From Acidobacteriota bacterium (GTDB taxonomy: Bacteria; Acidobacteriota; UBA6911; RPQK01; JAJDTT01): DNA of 64,000 nucleotides. Within the stretch, counting starts at the first letter, position 1, and each line of letters opens with the position of its first letter. Under the pieces are notes generated by a model. That model was not told where the DNA came from. It worked only from the letters and a program-made list of their open reading frames with translations, and did not search any database. The position numbers and the translations under genes are program-made. The stretch is from assembly GCA_028874215.1 (NCBI GenBank), contig JAPPLF010000007.1:62001-126000 (forward strand). The letters are read 5' to 3'. Shown piece by piece: positions 1 to 9,460 of the stretch.

Positions 1-633
1 ACTCTTGAAATCGAAGTCCTCCTCTACTCTCAGGACAGCGATATCCGGCTGGCCAAGCTGAGGCGCCAGAGCCGAAACATCTTTCATCTTTCCGAGCCAT
101 TGTTCCAAGCGCTCTCCCACGTGGAAAATCCCCAGGGAGTCGCCGCGTTCTTTCCGAAACGAAAATGGCATTGGTCCGATTTGGGGCCCTACGTCCTCTA
201 CGCTCACAAGATCCAGGATCCGGGCAACCTGGGAACGCTGCTGAGAACGGCCGAGTCAACGGGACTGTTCACGTTGGTGACCTCTCCCGGTAGCGTCGCT
301 TGCTATGGCGCCAAGACGGTCCGGGCTTCGGTGGGAGCGGCCCTGCGCCTGCCATTGCTGGAGGCGATACCGTGGAAATCGTTCAGGTCGAGAGGTTTCC
401 AGCTCTGGGCCACCACCCATCTGGGCGGCACCTCGTTGTTTCAGGCCCGATTCCGTCCCCCACTTGCAGTTCTTGTCGGGAACGAAGGCAACGGGCTTCC
501 AGGCCGAATCATGGACGAAGCGGACCATCACCTGCACATCCCGATGGGGTCCGGTGCGGGGAGCCTGAACGCGGCCGTCGCCGGCTCTCTCGCCCTCTAC
601 GAAGTCTTTCGGCGGGAGCCTGGCCATGAATGA
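1..633 (+). CDS. TrmH/SpoU-family RNA 2'-O-methyltransferase (5' partial)
   Basis: The frame is open from the first base, so the N-terminal part lies outside the window. The visible part is the SPOUT catalytic domain. Motif 1 is QDPGNLGTLLRTA, motif 2 is VGNEGNGL, and motif 3 is the SLNAAVAGSLALYE region near the C-terminus. Family members use SAM to methylate the 2'-OH of rRNA or tRNA in the cytoplasm through a trefoil-knot fold. Motif 3 reads SLNAAV where SLNVSV is usual. The TGA stop overlaps the rarA start by 8 bases, which suggests translational coupling. The exact RNA target cannot be told from the sequence. Confidence 0.9.
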   Translation, partial: TLEIEVLLYSQDSDIRLAKLRRQSRNIFHLSEPLFQALSHVENPQGVAAFFPKRKWHWSDLGPYVLYAHKIQDPGNLGTLLRTAESTGLFTLVTSPGSVACYGAKTVRASVGAALRLPLLEAIPWKSFRSRGFQLWATTHLGGTSLFQARFRPPLAVLVGNEGNGLPGRIMDEADHHLHIPMGSGAGSLNAAVAGSLALYEVFRREPGHE

Positions 634-1972
634 GCATTTGTTCCCCGGCATGGCCCCAGTTGGGAAAGAGGGAGGACCGAAGGCGCCCCTCGCGGATCGA
701 ATGCGCCCCCTCACCCTGGAACAGGTCGTCGGGCAGGAGCACCTTCTGGGTCCTGGAAAAATCCTGCGGGAAATCGCGGACTCGGGCGAGATCCCGTCCC
801 TGCTCCTCTGGGGCCCCCCGGGCGTGGGCAAGACGACCCTGGCGCACCTGATGGCGGACCAGGGAAACTGCCACTTCATCGCCATCAGCGCGGTCCTGGC
901 GGGTGTCAAGGAGGTCAAGCGGATCGTGCAGGAAGCGCGCACCGAGTGGCGCCTCCGGCAACACCGTACCGTGTTGTTCGTGGACGAGATTCATCGCTTC
1001 AACAAGGCTCAGCAAGATGCATTCCTTCCCCACGTCGAAAACGGGACCCTGATTCTGGTGGGCGCGACCACCGAGAATCCTTCCTTCGAGGTCATCCCTC
1101 CCCTGCTCTCCCGCAGCCGGGTTCTGGTTCTCGAGGCTCTGGAAGAATCGCACTTGCTCACGTTGCTCCGGCGAGCGCTCAAGGAGGACCGTGGACTGGG
1201 CCCCTGGAAGATCGAGGTGGAGCCGGGTTGCCTACGGGCGATCGCCCGCTTTGCCGATGGGGATGCGCGCGTGGCCCTCAACTCGCTGGAATTGGCGGCG
1301 CAACTGGTTCGGCGGTCCAGATCGGGAGATCCGAGTATCACACGGGAAATCGTAGGAGAGGCGTTGCAGAAACGGACTCTCCGTTACGACAAGTCAGGCG
1401 AGGAGCACTTCAATCTGATTTCGGCTCTTCACAAGTCCCTGCGCAACAGCGATCCTGACGCATCCCTGTACTGGATGGGAAGGATGTTGGAAGCGGGGGA
1501 AGACCCTCTCTATATCGCCCGGCGGATGGTCCGTTTTGCCTCCGAGGACATCGGTCTGGCCGATCCGGACGCGCTCGGACGCGCCATCGACGCCATGCAG
1601 GCCGTTCATTTCATCGGCCTTCCCGAAGGCAAGCTCGCCTTGGCCCAGTTGGCCGTCTATCTGGCCCAGGCGCCCAAGTCGAACCGGATCTACGAGGCCT
1701 ACTCGCGGGTCGAGAAGGACGTTTCCAGAACTCGTAACCAGCCCGTTCCCCTGCACTTGAGGAATGCCCCCACCAACCTGATGAAGGAGCTCGGCTACGG
1801 CCGGAACTATCGCTACGCCCACAACGAACCGGACCGAGTGGCCGATATGGCCTGTCTGCCTCCCAATCTGGCGAGCCGGCGCTACTACGAACCGGGCGGC
1901 GAAGGTTTCGAGCGCGACGTCCGGACGCGGCTGGAAATCGTCGAATCGCTGAAGAAACGCCGCCACAAGTAG
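626..1972 (+). CDS. rarA: Replication-associated recombination protein A (RarA/MgsA AAA ATPase)
   Basis: 448 residues, the usual length for RarA. The AAA core has Walker A GPPGVGKTT at residues 63-71, Walker B VLFVDEIHRF at 116-125, sensor 1 GATTENPSF at 146-154 and an SRSR arginine-finger region near 162. The C-terminal half has the RarA features SDPDASLYWMGRMLEAGEDP and a final tetramerisation domain. RarA acts at stalled replication forks and single-strand gaps and interacts with SSB. It starts with ATG inside the end of the SpoU gene, so the two are probably co-transcribed. The orthology is clear. Confidence 0.96.
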   Translation: MNEHLFPGMAPVGKEGGPKAPLADRMRPLTLEQVVGQEHLLGPGKILREIADSGEIPSLLLWGPPGVGKTTLAHLMADQGNCHFIAISAVLAGVKEVKRIVQEARTEWRLRQHRTVLFVDEIHRFNKAQQDAFLPHVENGTLILVGATTENPSFEVIPPLLSRSRVLVLEALEESHLLTLLRRALKEDRGLGPWKIEVEPGCLRAIARFADGDARVALNSLELAAQLVRRSRSGDPSITREIVGEALQKRTLRYDKSGEEHFNLISALHKSLRNSDPDASLYWMGRMLEAGEDPLYIARRMVRFASEDIGLADPDALGRAIDAMQAVHFIGLPEGKLALAQLAVYLAQAPKSNRIYEAYSRVEKDVSRTRNQPVPLHLRNAPTNLMKELGYGRNYRYAHNEPDRVADMACLPPNLASRRYYEPGGEGFERDVRTRLEIVESLKKRRHK

Positions 1973-2044
1973 CGAAGATACCGCCGGGTTGCCGATCTCC
2001 CGTGTTCCGGCCCCCATCGGACGCCGGAGCACCTCCGGATCGAA

Positions 2045-3574
2045 TCACTGCGGCGGAGAAGGCGGGTTCCCGGTCCTGGGGGCGTCGACCAACACCTGGA
2101 GAAATTCCTCCTGGAGAGCTTGCAGGCCGGCCTCGTCTCCCTTGAGGGCATTGACCAGCATGGCAAAGGCCAGGGTTTCCCCATGCACCGTCTCGACGAA
2201 TCCGGACAGTGCCCGGACTCCCTCCATGGATCCGGTCTTGGCCTGGACCCGGCCCTTCAAACCGGGTGCCCTCAACCGCCGGCGAAGAGTGCCGTCGGTT
2301 CCCGCCGCCGGCAACCATTGCCGAAAGGCGGTCCCGTAGGATTGACGGTGCGCGTATTCCAGGAGCCGGATCACGGCGCCCGCCGAGACCAGATTGTGCC
2401 GGGAGAGGCCGGAGCCGTCCGCCAGGCGGAAGCTGTCCGGCTCCAGACCGGCTCGATGAACGAGTATCGACTCCATCCTCATGAGACCCGCCTCGCCGCG
2501 CTTCCCACTCGGGGCCGGATCCAGCATTCTCACGATCGTCTCTCCGTAGAGGTTCTGGCTGATTTTCAGGAAGACCCGAAGCACCTGGGAGAGGGGAGGA
2601 GAGTCGTGGGAGAAGAGCTCCGTCCTGGAGGCACCGGGGTGTCCATGGCCGCTCTCGCCCTCCCGGTGCCCCATCAGTTCCAGGTGACCGGATCTCAGGA
2701 CCTCGGCAAAAGTGCTGGTGAAATAGCGGACCGGATTCCGGACCGCGACGCTGAGCCAGATCGGAATCTGAGAGGGTTCCACGGCACCGGCCAATTCGAC
2801 CTCATCTTCCCGGCGTCGCCACTTCAGCTCCAGATCTTCGCGCGGTCCGGTCCGGATCCGGTTTCGCCAACGGATCAGCGGCGTCGGCGGGCGCCAAAGC
2901 AGGTGGGCCGGAGATCCGGCGCCGGCCGGGGAGACGCGGACCAGGGCCACACCCTCGTTGAACTGCAGACCGCTGGGAACGGCGCCGTAGCCGTAAACCA
3001 GATCGTCCCATGACCACCCCCGCCCGGGGGCTTCCGCCTCCAGCAGGCTGTCGTCCGGCAGCAGCCGTCCCCGAATTCGCTGAATCCCCAATTCCCGCAG
3101 ATTCTCTCCCCACTTCCGGAACACGGCGAGAGGATCCCCCTCCTCCATCTTCTCCGGATCGGGACTGAAGAAGCGCGCACCAAGGGTCGGGTCTGCCCCT
3201 CCCTGGATGATGAGGTTGCCCTCCAGGGTCCCGTCCTCGATTCGGCCATCGGTCCAGATCCGCGTCGTGAACCGGAAGTCCGGCCCCAGGTCTTCGACGG
3301 CGGCGACGGCGGTCAGCAGCTTCAGATTCGAAGCGGGTATCAAACGCTTTTGGGGATTCTCGGCGAACAGGATCTTCCCGGTGTCCATGGACCGGACCTG
3401 GACTCCCCAGGAGGACCGAACCAGAACCGGCGCCGACAGAACCTGTCCAAGCCGAACCTCCAGGCTGGGCTCTTCCGATCCTCCGGTTGCCGTCGTACCG
3501 GTCTGCGAGCTCGAAATTGCGCCATGGGTGTGCGGACAGATGAGGAAAAGCAATCCGAAGAGAGCGCGCGCCAT
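2045..3574 (-). CDS. dacB: D-alanyl-D-alanine carboxypeptidase/endopeptidase (PBP4, peptidase S13)
   Basis: 509 residues from the ATG at 3574; an upstream in-frame GTG at 3598 would add eight residues. The N-terminus MARALFGLLFLICPHTHG is a signal peptide, so the enzyme is periplasmic. The penicillin-binding signature is complete: SNLK (SxxK serine and lysine) about 80 residues in, GLSRHN in the position of the SxN motif, and AKTGSMEG as the KTG box. Class C PBPs of this type trim pentapeptides and cut cross-links in peptidoglycan. The gene faces rarA tail to tail and is divergent from the acyl-CoA ligase. Confidence 0.92.
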   Translation of the reverse strand: MARALFGLLFLICPHTHGAISSSQTGTTATGGSEEPSLEVRLGQVLSAPVLVRSSWGVQVRSMDTGKILFAENPQKRLIPASNLKLLTAVAAVEDLGPDFRFTTRIWTDGRIEDGTLEGNLIIQGGADPTLGARFFSPDPEKMEEGDPLAVFRKWGENLRELGIQRIRGRLLPDDSLLEAEAPGRGWSWDDLVYGYGAVPSGLQFNEGVALVRVSPAGAGSPAHLLWRPPTPLIRWRNRIRTGPREDLELKWRRREDEVELAGAVEPSQIPIWLSVAVRNPVRYFTSTFAEVLRSGHLELMGHREGESGHGHPGASRTELFSHDSPPLSQVLRVFLKISQNLYGETIVRMLDPAPSGKRGEAGLMRMESILVHRAGLEPDSFRLADGSGLSRHNLVSAGAVIRLLEYAHRQSYGTAFRQWLPAAGTDGTLRRRLRAPGLKGRVQAKTGSMEGVRALSGFVETVHGETLAFAMLVNALKGDEAGLQALQEEFLQVLVDAPRTGNPPSPPQ

Positions 3575-3772
3575 GGCCGGAATGTGATTCGTGGACACGG
3601 GGCAGAGAGTACGTCCGCCATAGTCTTTATGGCAACCCGGGCAGTCTGGCCGCTAATGGTCTCTGTGCCGCACTTATTTATTGTTGCCGGCCCATCGCGA
3701 AAAAACCTTATCCTCGGAAGCTTCCGGGTCTATTATCGATATCTCCGGGCCCAGACCTGACGGAATGAATCG

Positions 3773-5230
3773 ATGCGATATTTGCTGGTGGACGAGACCT
3801 CCGAAACGCGATTGGAATTCATCCCGTCCCCGGAGGCCGCGCTGCAATCCTTTTCCGGACGCCGGATTGCCCGGTGGGCCGGGCGTTACGCCGCCCTCCT
3901 CCACCGGCGGGGGATTCGGGCCGGCGACCGGGTCGCCCTGCATCTGCCGAATTCACCCGAACTGGTCGTGGCGCTCCTGGGCAACCACCTGTTGGGCGTG
4001 GTGACGGTTCCCGTCATCTCCGTTGCGACGATGACGGAATTGGAGTACGTGGCCGGCCGGGCCGAGATTTCGGGCCTCGTCGGTTCCGATCCGTTTCCGG
4101 GACGAGTGGGAATGCAACTCTTGAAGGAAGAGTTCTGGGAGGCGGTGCAGGAACAACAGGGCGGATTTCCGGAATCGGACGACCCGGAGGCGCCGGCCCT
4201 CCTCTGCTTCACTTCCGGGACCACCGCGCGGCCCAAGGGGGTCCTCCTGACTCACCGGAACATCAGGAGCAACCTCCGGGACCTGATCCAGGTCTGGCAA
4301 TGGACTCGGGAGGACCGGCTCCTGTTGACGCTCCCCCTGTTCCATGTGCACGGACTGGTCGTGGCGCTTCACGGATGGGCCATGACGGGGTGCCGGGCGA
4401 TCCTCACCCGGAAGTTCGATCCCACTCATGTCCTGGACCTGCTCACCCACGGGGGCTGCACGCTGTTCATGGGCGTGCCCACCATGTACCACCGGATGGT
4501 CTCCGCCTTCGACCCGCAAATCCACAGCTTCGATACCCTGCGTCTCGCCATCAGCGGCTCCGCTCCCATGTCGGTGGAACTGCACCGGAAATGCCGCGAA
4601 ATGACGGGTCAAACGATCCTGGAACGGTACGGGATGACGGAGACCATCATGAACACGTCCAATCCCTTCCATGGCCGCCTCCCCGGATCGGTCGGCCTTC
4701 CGCTGCCCTCGGTCCAGCTCCGCCTCATCGACGACCGGATGAGGGATATCCGGGAAGAAAGGCAGATCGGGGAGGTCTGCGTGCGCGGCCCCAACGTCTT
4801 CGGCGGTTACTGGAAGGATCCGGAGGCGACGTCCAAGGCCTTCCTGGGGGATTGGCTGCGCACGGGCGACGCGGGGTACCGGGACGAGAACGGTTACTAC
4901 CACCTGGTGGGCCGCCTGAGCGTGGACCTGATCAAATCGGGCGGCTACCGCATCGGCTCCCGGGAGGTGGAGGATGTCCTGGAGCGTCACCCGGGAGTCC
5001 GGGAAGTGGCGGTGGTCGGACTTCCCGACCCGGACCTGGGAGAGAAGGTGGCGGCGTTCGTGGTGACGGACGGGACAGCCGGCGAGGAGGACCTGGCGGC
5101 TCATTGCCGGTCCGCGCTGGCTCTCTTCAAGTGTCCCCGGGTGTTTCTCATCGTCGATTCCCTGCCTCGAAACGCCATGGGCAAGGTCACCAAGCCGGTC
5201 CTCAAAACCACCCGCCTGGATGGCTCCTGA
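3773..5230 (+). CDS. AMP-forming acyl-CoA synthetase, malonyl-CoA synthetase-like (MatB/ACSF3 type)
   Basis: 485 residues with all adenylate-forming motifs: TSGTTARPKG (P-loop, about residues 145-155), RYGMTETIMNTSNP (A5), WLRTGDAGY (A7), a hinge near GRLSVDLIKSGGYRI and the catalytic lysine in NAMGKVTK at the C-terminus. The A5 segment with MNTSNP and the LPLFHVHGL segment are typical of MatB and ACSF3, which activate malonate or methylmalonate to the CoA ester. No malonate transporter or decarboxylase lies beside it, so the substrate is inferred. A TATTAT -10-like box lies at 3731-3736. Confidence 0.8.
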   Translation: MRYLLVDETSETRLEFIPSPEAALQSFSGRRIARWAGRYAALLHRRGIRAGDRVALHLPNSPELVVALLGNHLLGVVTVPVISVATMTELEYVAGRAEISGLVGSDPFPGRVGMQLLKEEFWEAVQEQQGGFPESDDPEAPALLCFTSGTTARPKGVLLTHRNIRSNLRDLIQVWQWTREDRLLLTLPLFHVHGLVVALHGWAMTGCRAILTRKFDPTHVLDLLTHGGCTLFMGVPTMYHRMVSAFDPQIHSFDTLRLAISGSAPMSVELHRKCREMTGQTILERYGMTETIMNTSNPFHGRLPGSVGLPLPSVQLRLIDDRMRDIREERQIGEVCVRGPNVFGGYWKDPEATSKAFLGDWLRTGDAGYRDENGYYHLVGRLSVDLIKSGGYRIGSREVEDVLERHPGVREVAVVGLPDPDLGEKVAAFVVTDGTAGEEDLAAHCRSALALFKCPRVFLIVDSLPRNAMGKVTKPVLKTTRLDGS

Positions 5231-5328
5231 GACCGCGTTCCCCCATCGATCCCTTTCCCTCTCCTCTCTTCACCCGCATCGTAGTAGACTGACCAACGCC
5301 GTCCATGACACCCATGAAGGATTTCACC

Positions 5329-5970
5329 ATGTTCAAACGTATCTCCATCTTCGCCACGCTCCTTTTGTGCGCCTGGCCGGCCGCCAGCGCCTTGCAATTG
5401 GGAAGCAAGCCGGCCAAGGACTGGATCGAGTCGATGGAACGGCCCGAACGCCTCGCCAAGCTCAAGACCGACGAGGTCATGGCCCGGCTGGATCTGAAAC
5501 CGGGTGACCTGGTGGCGGACGTCGGCGCCGGCAGCGGCGTCTTCAGTTGGCCTCTGGCGCAAGCCGTGGCCCCCGGAGGCACCGTGTATGCCGTCGAAGT
5601 GGACCAGGGGTTCCTCGAATTCATCCGGGAGGGAGCGCAGCAGAAAGGCGTGGATAATGTCGTCCCGGTGTTAGGAGCGTTCACCGATCCCAAGCTGCCG
5701 GTCCGGAACCTGGACCTGGCGTTCTTTCACAACGTCCTGCACCACATCGAGGGACGCCCGGCCTACCTTGAGACGCTCTCCGGGTACCTGAAGCCCAATG
5801 CCCGAATCGTCATCATCGACCTGGTCGACGGACACAAAGAGCCCGAAATGCAGATGAGCCTGGATCAGGTCAAGGAATGGATGGCCGGCGTCGGGTTCGA
5901 GATGACCGCGGAATACTCCCTCTTCGAAGACAGGTTCTTCACTGTCTTTTCCCGGGTGGCGGCTCCGTGA
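5329..5970 (+). CDS. Class I SAM-dependent methyltransferase with N-terminal signal peptide
   Basis: 213 residues from the ATG at 5329. Two earlier in-frame ATGs (5305, 5314) only add residues before the signal. MFKRISIFATLLLCAWPAASA looks like a cleavable signal peptide. The mature part has SAM motif I (VADVGAGSGVF), an acidic residue after the second strand (YAVEVD), and HNVLHHI plus an ARIVIIDL strand, as in UbiE/COQ5-like enzymes. Export is odd because SAM is cytoplasmic. The next two products (TlpA-like thioredoxin and ABC exporter) also involve the envelope. The substrate is unknown. Confidence 0.78.
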   Translation: MFKRISIFATLLLCAWPAASALQLGSKPAKDWIESMERPERLAKLKTDEVMARLDLKPGDLVADVGAGSGVFSWPLAQAVAPGGTVYAVEVDQGFLEFIREGAQQKGVDNVVPVLGAFTDPKLPVRNLDLAFFHNVLHHIEGRPAYLETLSGYLKPNARIVIIDLVDGHKEPEMQMSLDQVKEWMAGVGFEMTAEYSLFEDRFFTVFSRVAAP

Positions 5971-5999
5971 CGGGACGTCCGGGCGGGATCCCGGCTTCG

Positions 6000-6548
6000 A
6001 TGAGATCGATCCTGATCGGCCTGTTTTTCGTTGTCTTCGCCGGGTTCAGCCTCAGTGTCAAACTCGATCTGCGGCGTCCAACCGAGACCACCAAGGTCAG
6101 AACCGGAGATGCCGCACCCGACTTCTCCCTGGGCACCCTCCAGGGAAACCCCATCGAGCTGCACCGCACCGCGAAGGAAAACAAGTTGGTCCTGGTCAAC
6201 TTCTGGGCCACATGGTGCGGTCCCTGCCGTCTGGAAATGCCCGTCTTTGAAAAGATTTACCTCGAAAAAAGGAAGGAAGGATTCGAAATACTCGCCATCA
6301 GCGTCGAAGAGGAATCGAAGGTCGTGAAGGAATATCTCGACAAGAAGCCCGTGTCTTTCCCCGTCCTTCTCGATCCCGAGGGGACGGTGGCCGAGCAGTA
6401 TGGGATTCGCGCCTTTCCCACGACCTTTCAGGTGAATTCCGACGGCAAGGTTGAGCGAGTCATCGAGGGCCTGGACAGGTTCCTGAAGTACCAGATCGAG
6501 GCTCGTCTTGAGACGACGTCCTCTCCGGAGGAAGCTGCAGAACCGTGA
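6000..6548 (+). CDS. TlpA-like thioredoxin-fold protein (thiol:disulfide oxidoreductase)
   Basis: 182 residues from the ATG at 6000. An N-terminal hydrophobic segment (ILIGLFFVVFAGFSLSV) anchors or exports it, followed by a TlpA/ResA-type thioredoxin domain with active site WCGPC and the cis-proline strand AFPTTFQV. AhpC/TSA-type opening residues (GDAAPDFSLGTL) precede the active site. Such proteins reduce periplasmic disulfides, for example during cytochrome c maturation. The stop overlaps the GTG start of the ABC ATPase by 4 bases, so the three genes 6000-8270 are one transcription unit. Confidence 0.88.
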   Translation: MRSILIGLFFVVFAGFSLSVKLDLRRPTETTKVRTGDAAPDFSLGTLQGNPIELHRTAKENKLVLVNFWATWCGPCRLEMPVFEKIYLEKRKEGFEILAISVEEESKVVKEYLDKKPVSFPVLLDPEGTVAEQYGIRAFPTTFQVNSDGKVERVIEGLDRFLKYQIEARLETTSSPEEAAEP

Positions 6549-7477
6549 ACGACCCAGTCGTCGAGATCCGCGGAGTGTCGAAAACCTTCCGTTCCGGGCT
6601 GCGGCGGCTGCCGGTCCATGCCCTCAGGGGCGTGGACGTGACCGTGGCGCGGGGCACGGTCACCGCCTTCGTCGGTCCCAACGGAGCAGGCAAGACCACC
6701 ACCATCAATACTGTCCTGGGGTTCCTCAAACCGGACCAGGGCCGCGTCTCGGTCTTCGGCCTCGAGGCCGGGTCCAGGGAGGCTCGGCGGAGAATCGGAT
6801 TCCAGTCGGAGATCTTTCACCCCTACCCGTTCCACACCGCCAGGGGCGCCATGGAGTTTTACGGCCGACTCTCGGGTCAGCCTGGCGAGAACCTTGCCGA
6901 AGCTGTCGTATACCAACTCCAACGATTGGGCCTGGGCGACTCCATGGACCGGAAAGTCGGGAGCTTCTCCAAGGGGATGATCCAGCGGCTGGGACTGGCG
7001 CAGGCCTTGCTCCATCGGCCCGAACTGCTCCTGTTGGACGAGCCGACCACGGGACTGGATCCGCAGGGACGCAAGCTGGTGGCCGACATCATCCAGGAGG
7101 AACAGGCGAACGGCACAACCGTCTTTCTCAGCAGCCACATACTTTCGGACATCGAGCGGACCTGTGACCGGTTGATCATGATTCGAAATGGCGAGGTCGT
7201 GCTCAAACAGGAGATCGGAGCCCGCTTGCACCAGGACGGGTGGGAAATCGAGGTGCTGGGTTGGGACGCCGGAGCGGATGCCGATCTGGCAAGGGCGGGT
7301 TTCCGTCCCGTCCGAGTGGACGGCGCGGCAGCCTTTTTCGAATGCTCGAGGGCCGAGAAGAATGACCTGCTCCGTCGAGTTTTGGACCTGTCTCTCGACG
7401 TGGGTGTCATCCGGCGCGCCGCCCCTTCGCTGGAGGAAATCTATATGGAACACGTCAAGGGACGGCGCGGTGCCTGA
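6545..7477 (+). CDS. ABC transporter ATP-binding protein (ABC-2 type export)
   Basis: 310 residues, GTG start overlapping the preceding TGA. Walker A is GPNGAGKTT, the signature is SFSKGMIQRLGLAQA, Walker B is LLLLDEP with the D-loop TTGLD, and the switch histidine is in LSSHIL. The C-terminal extension (about residues 235-305) matches the DrrA/CcmA/NosF-like family that pairs with ABC-2 permeases. The permease gene follows with an 8-base overlap. The substrate is not evident; linkage to a TlpA-like protein makes a NosFY-like or envelope-biogenesis role possible. Confidence 0.9.
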   Translation: MNDPVVEIRGVSKTFRSGLRRLPVHALRGVDVTVARGTVTAFVGPNGAGKTTTINTVLGFLKPDQGRVSVFGLEAGSREARRRIGFQSEIFHPYPFHTARGAMEFYGRLSGQPGENLAEAVVYQLQRLGLGDSMDRKVGSFSKGMIQRLGLAQALLHRPELLLLDEPTTGLDPQGRKLVADIIQEEQANGTTVFLSSHILSDIERTCDRLIMIRNGEVVLKQEIGARLHQDGWEIEVLGWDAGADADLARAGFRPVRVDGAAAFFECSRAEKNDLLRRVLDLSLDVGVIRRAAPSLEEIYMEHVKGRRGA

Positions 7478-8270
7478 GATCTGGATCATCGCCGCCAACA
7501 CCTTTCGGGAGATTCTTCGGCGCAAGGTGATCTACGTCCTGCTGTTGCTCGGAGTTCTCATGATCGTCATCTGGCTGGGCCAGACGTCTCTCATGAATAT
7601 GGCCTCCGAAGCCGAGGAGCCTGAGATCCTGCTGGAGATGAAGACTTCGCAGACGCAGTTCTTCTTTGGCATGTGGAGTTTCTGCACCGCCGTCCTGGGA
7701 CTGTTTCTGGGAGCAGTCGCCCTCGCCACGGAAATCAGGACTCAGACCATCGTTCCGGTGCTCGTCAGACCGATTCCACGATGGGCGTACCTGGTGGGCA
7801 AGTGGCTGGGCACCCAGTTTTTCGTCTGCCTCCTGCTCGTATTGGGCCTTGGAATCGGCCTTGCCATCATCTGGACGTTCGAACTGGAGATACGTCCTCT
7901 GTTCTGGTTCAGCATGTTGGAGATGTTCGCCTATGCCACTCTGTACACGGGGGTGAGCCTGGGCTTGAGCGTAGTGCTGAATCCGATTCTGGCTGGAGGC
8001 GTGACGTTGCTGCTGGCCAGCCTACCGAACATGATCGAGTTTCTGTTCCGCCATCCCCACTGGGCGCTCAAGGGCCTGGCGGCTGTGGTCTACTACCTGG
8101 GTCCCGCTCATATGCCGACCGATCTGCTGGCCGACAGCTTCGAGCGGGAACCGCTTGAACCGGACTACTCCCTCTACGCTCGTGTCATGGTCGAGAATAT
8201 CCTTTACTCGATGACCGTCCTCCTGGCAGGCTGCATCCTGTTCTCCCGGCGGGAGATCAAGCTGAAATGA
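7470..8270 (+). CDS. ABC-2 family transporter permease
   Basis: 266 residues starting at the GTG at 7470, which overlaps the end of the ATPase gene. The sequence has about six hydrophobic segments, starting with KVIYVLLLLGVLMIVIWLG and ending with SMTVLLAGCILFS. The loop EIRTQTIVPVLVRPIPRW after the second helix is typical of NosY/ABC-2 permeases. It forms the membrane channel with the neighbouring ATPase. Reading frames upstream of 7470 belong to the ATPase gene. The transported substrate is unknown. Confidence 0.88.
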   Translation: MPEIWIIAANTFREILRRKVIYVLLLLGVLMIVIWLGQTSLMNMASEAEEPEILLEMKTSQTQFFFGMWSFCTAVLGLFLGAVALATEIRTQTIVPVLVRPIPRWAYLVGKWLGTQFFVCLLLVLGLGIGLAIIWTFELEIRPLFWFSMLEMFAYATLYTGVSLGLSVVLNPILAGGVTLLLASLPNMIEFLFRHPHWALKGLAAVVYYLGPAHMPTDLLADSFEREPLEPDYSLYARVMVENILYSMTVLLAGCILFSRREIKLK

Positions 8271-8322
8271 CTGGGCGGGTCCTGGACCGGGCCCGGTTCG
8301 GATCGAGCGAGAGGCGGGAGAA

Positions 8323-9411
8323 TCAAGCAAACGCCGACTTGTTGAACACGTAGGGCATCTTCGACGGATCTCCTCCGTAATTCCCTTCCAGAACGTCGAT
8401 GACGCCTTGGGCGGTTCGACCCGCCATGCCCAGTTCCGGGTCTCCCGAGAGCCGCGTCCGCCTTCCGGCGCTGGCGAAATGGTGGAAAATCCGCAACCGG
8501 TCCGCCAATTCCGGGTCCTGCAAGGGGGAGTCGATGGGAAGCGGTTCCTGTTCGAAGACATCCAGAGCGGCGCCGGCGATCTGGCCCGCGCGGAGAGCTC
8601 TGACCAACGCGTCCGGGTCCACCACCGGACCTCTCGAGGTATTGATGAGAAAGGCCGTCGGTTTCATGATCTCCAAGGCCCTGTCGTTGATGAGATGGTG
8701 CGTGTCGGGGGTGAGAGGGACGTGCAGGCTGATGTAGTCCGCCTGGCGAAACGCCTCCTCGAACGATGTCCACCGAATGGTGGCGCGCCGATTCGACAAT
8801 CCCTGTTCGTATTTGAAGTCGAAGAGCGCCTGCACCGACTCCACGAAGGACCGATCCTCCGGCAACAGGTCGCAGCAGATGATGTCGGTGTCCAGTCCCG
8901 TGCACTTGAGCAGAAAAGCCCGCCCGATGCGTCCGGTTCCGATGACGGCGACCGTCTTGCCCGTAACCTCGTCCCCCAGGAAAGGGAGATAGGGATGCCA
9001 TGTCTCCCACCGGCCTTCCCGCACCAACCGCTCGCTCGGGTACAGCTTTCGCGAAACGCAACCCATGATGAAAAAGGCGAATTCGGCCGTAGCATCGGTC
9101 AGCACCACGGCCGTATGGGTATAGGGGACCCGGAACTTGCGGGCTGATTCCTCGTCAATATTGTCGACTCCCACGGCAATCTGGGATACGACTTTCAAGG
9201 TTTCCCGGCCCGCCTGGAACACCTCCTCATCGATGGGATCCCGCAAGGTGGTGATGAGCGCGTCGATTCCCGACGCGACCTTCTCAACGATCAGCGCCTT
9301 CGGTGGAGGTTCCACTTCGGGATAGACTTCTACCTCGTATCCCCGATCCGTCAGGCGCTTGAGGCCCTCTTCTCCAATGTCACAGGTGGCGTAGACGCGA
9401 TAACTCTTCAT
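8323..9411 (-). CDS. D-isomer-specific 2-hydroxyacid dehydrogenase
   Basis: 362 residues, somewhat longer than the usual 310-330. The NAD(P)-binding motif is VIGTGRIG (about residues 154-161). The catalytic arginine is in NTSRGPVVD, the glutamate in ALDVFEQEP, and the histidine region reads HHFASAGRRTR instead of the usual PHxGSAT. An extra segment of roughly 25 residues follows the coenzyme motif (FDFKYEQGLSNRRATIRW). The family reduces 2-oxoacids such as glyoxylate or hydroxypyruvate, or oxidises the matching hydroxyacids. It lies about 50 bases from an aminotransferase gene on the same strand, so both may act on one oxoacid/amino acid pair. Confidence 0.88.
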   Translation of the reverse strand: MKSYRVYATCDIGEEGLKRLTDRGYEVEVYPEVEPPPKALIVEKVASGIDALITTLRDPIDEEVFQAGRETLKVVSQIAVGVDNIDEESARKFRVPYTHTAVVLTDATAEFAFFIMGCVSRKLYPSERLVREGRWETWHPYLPFLGDEVTGKTVAVIGTGRIGRAFLLKCTGLDTDIICCDLLPEDRSFVESVQALFDFKYEQGLSNRRATIRWTSFEEAFRQADYISLHVPLTPDTHHLINDRALEIMKPTAFLINTSRGPVVDPDALVRALRAGQIAGAALDVFEQEPLPIDSPLQDPELADRLRIFHHFASAGRRTRLSGDPELGMAGRTAQGVIDVLEGNYGGDPSKMPYVFNKSAFA

Positions 9412-9460
9412 CAGGCTTTCGACTCCCGTTTCTCGCTTCGCACCGGTCCGGGCTCTGGTG

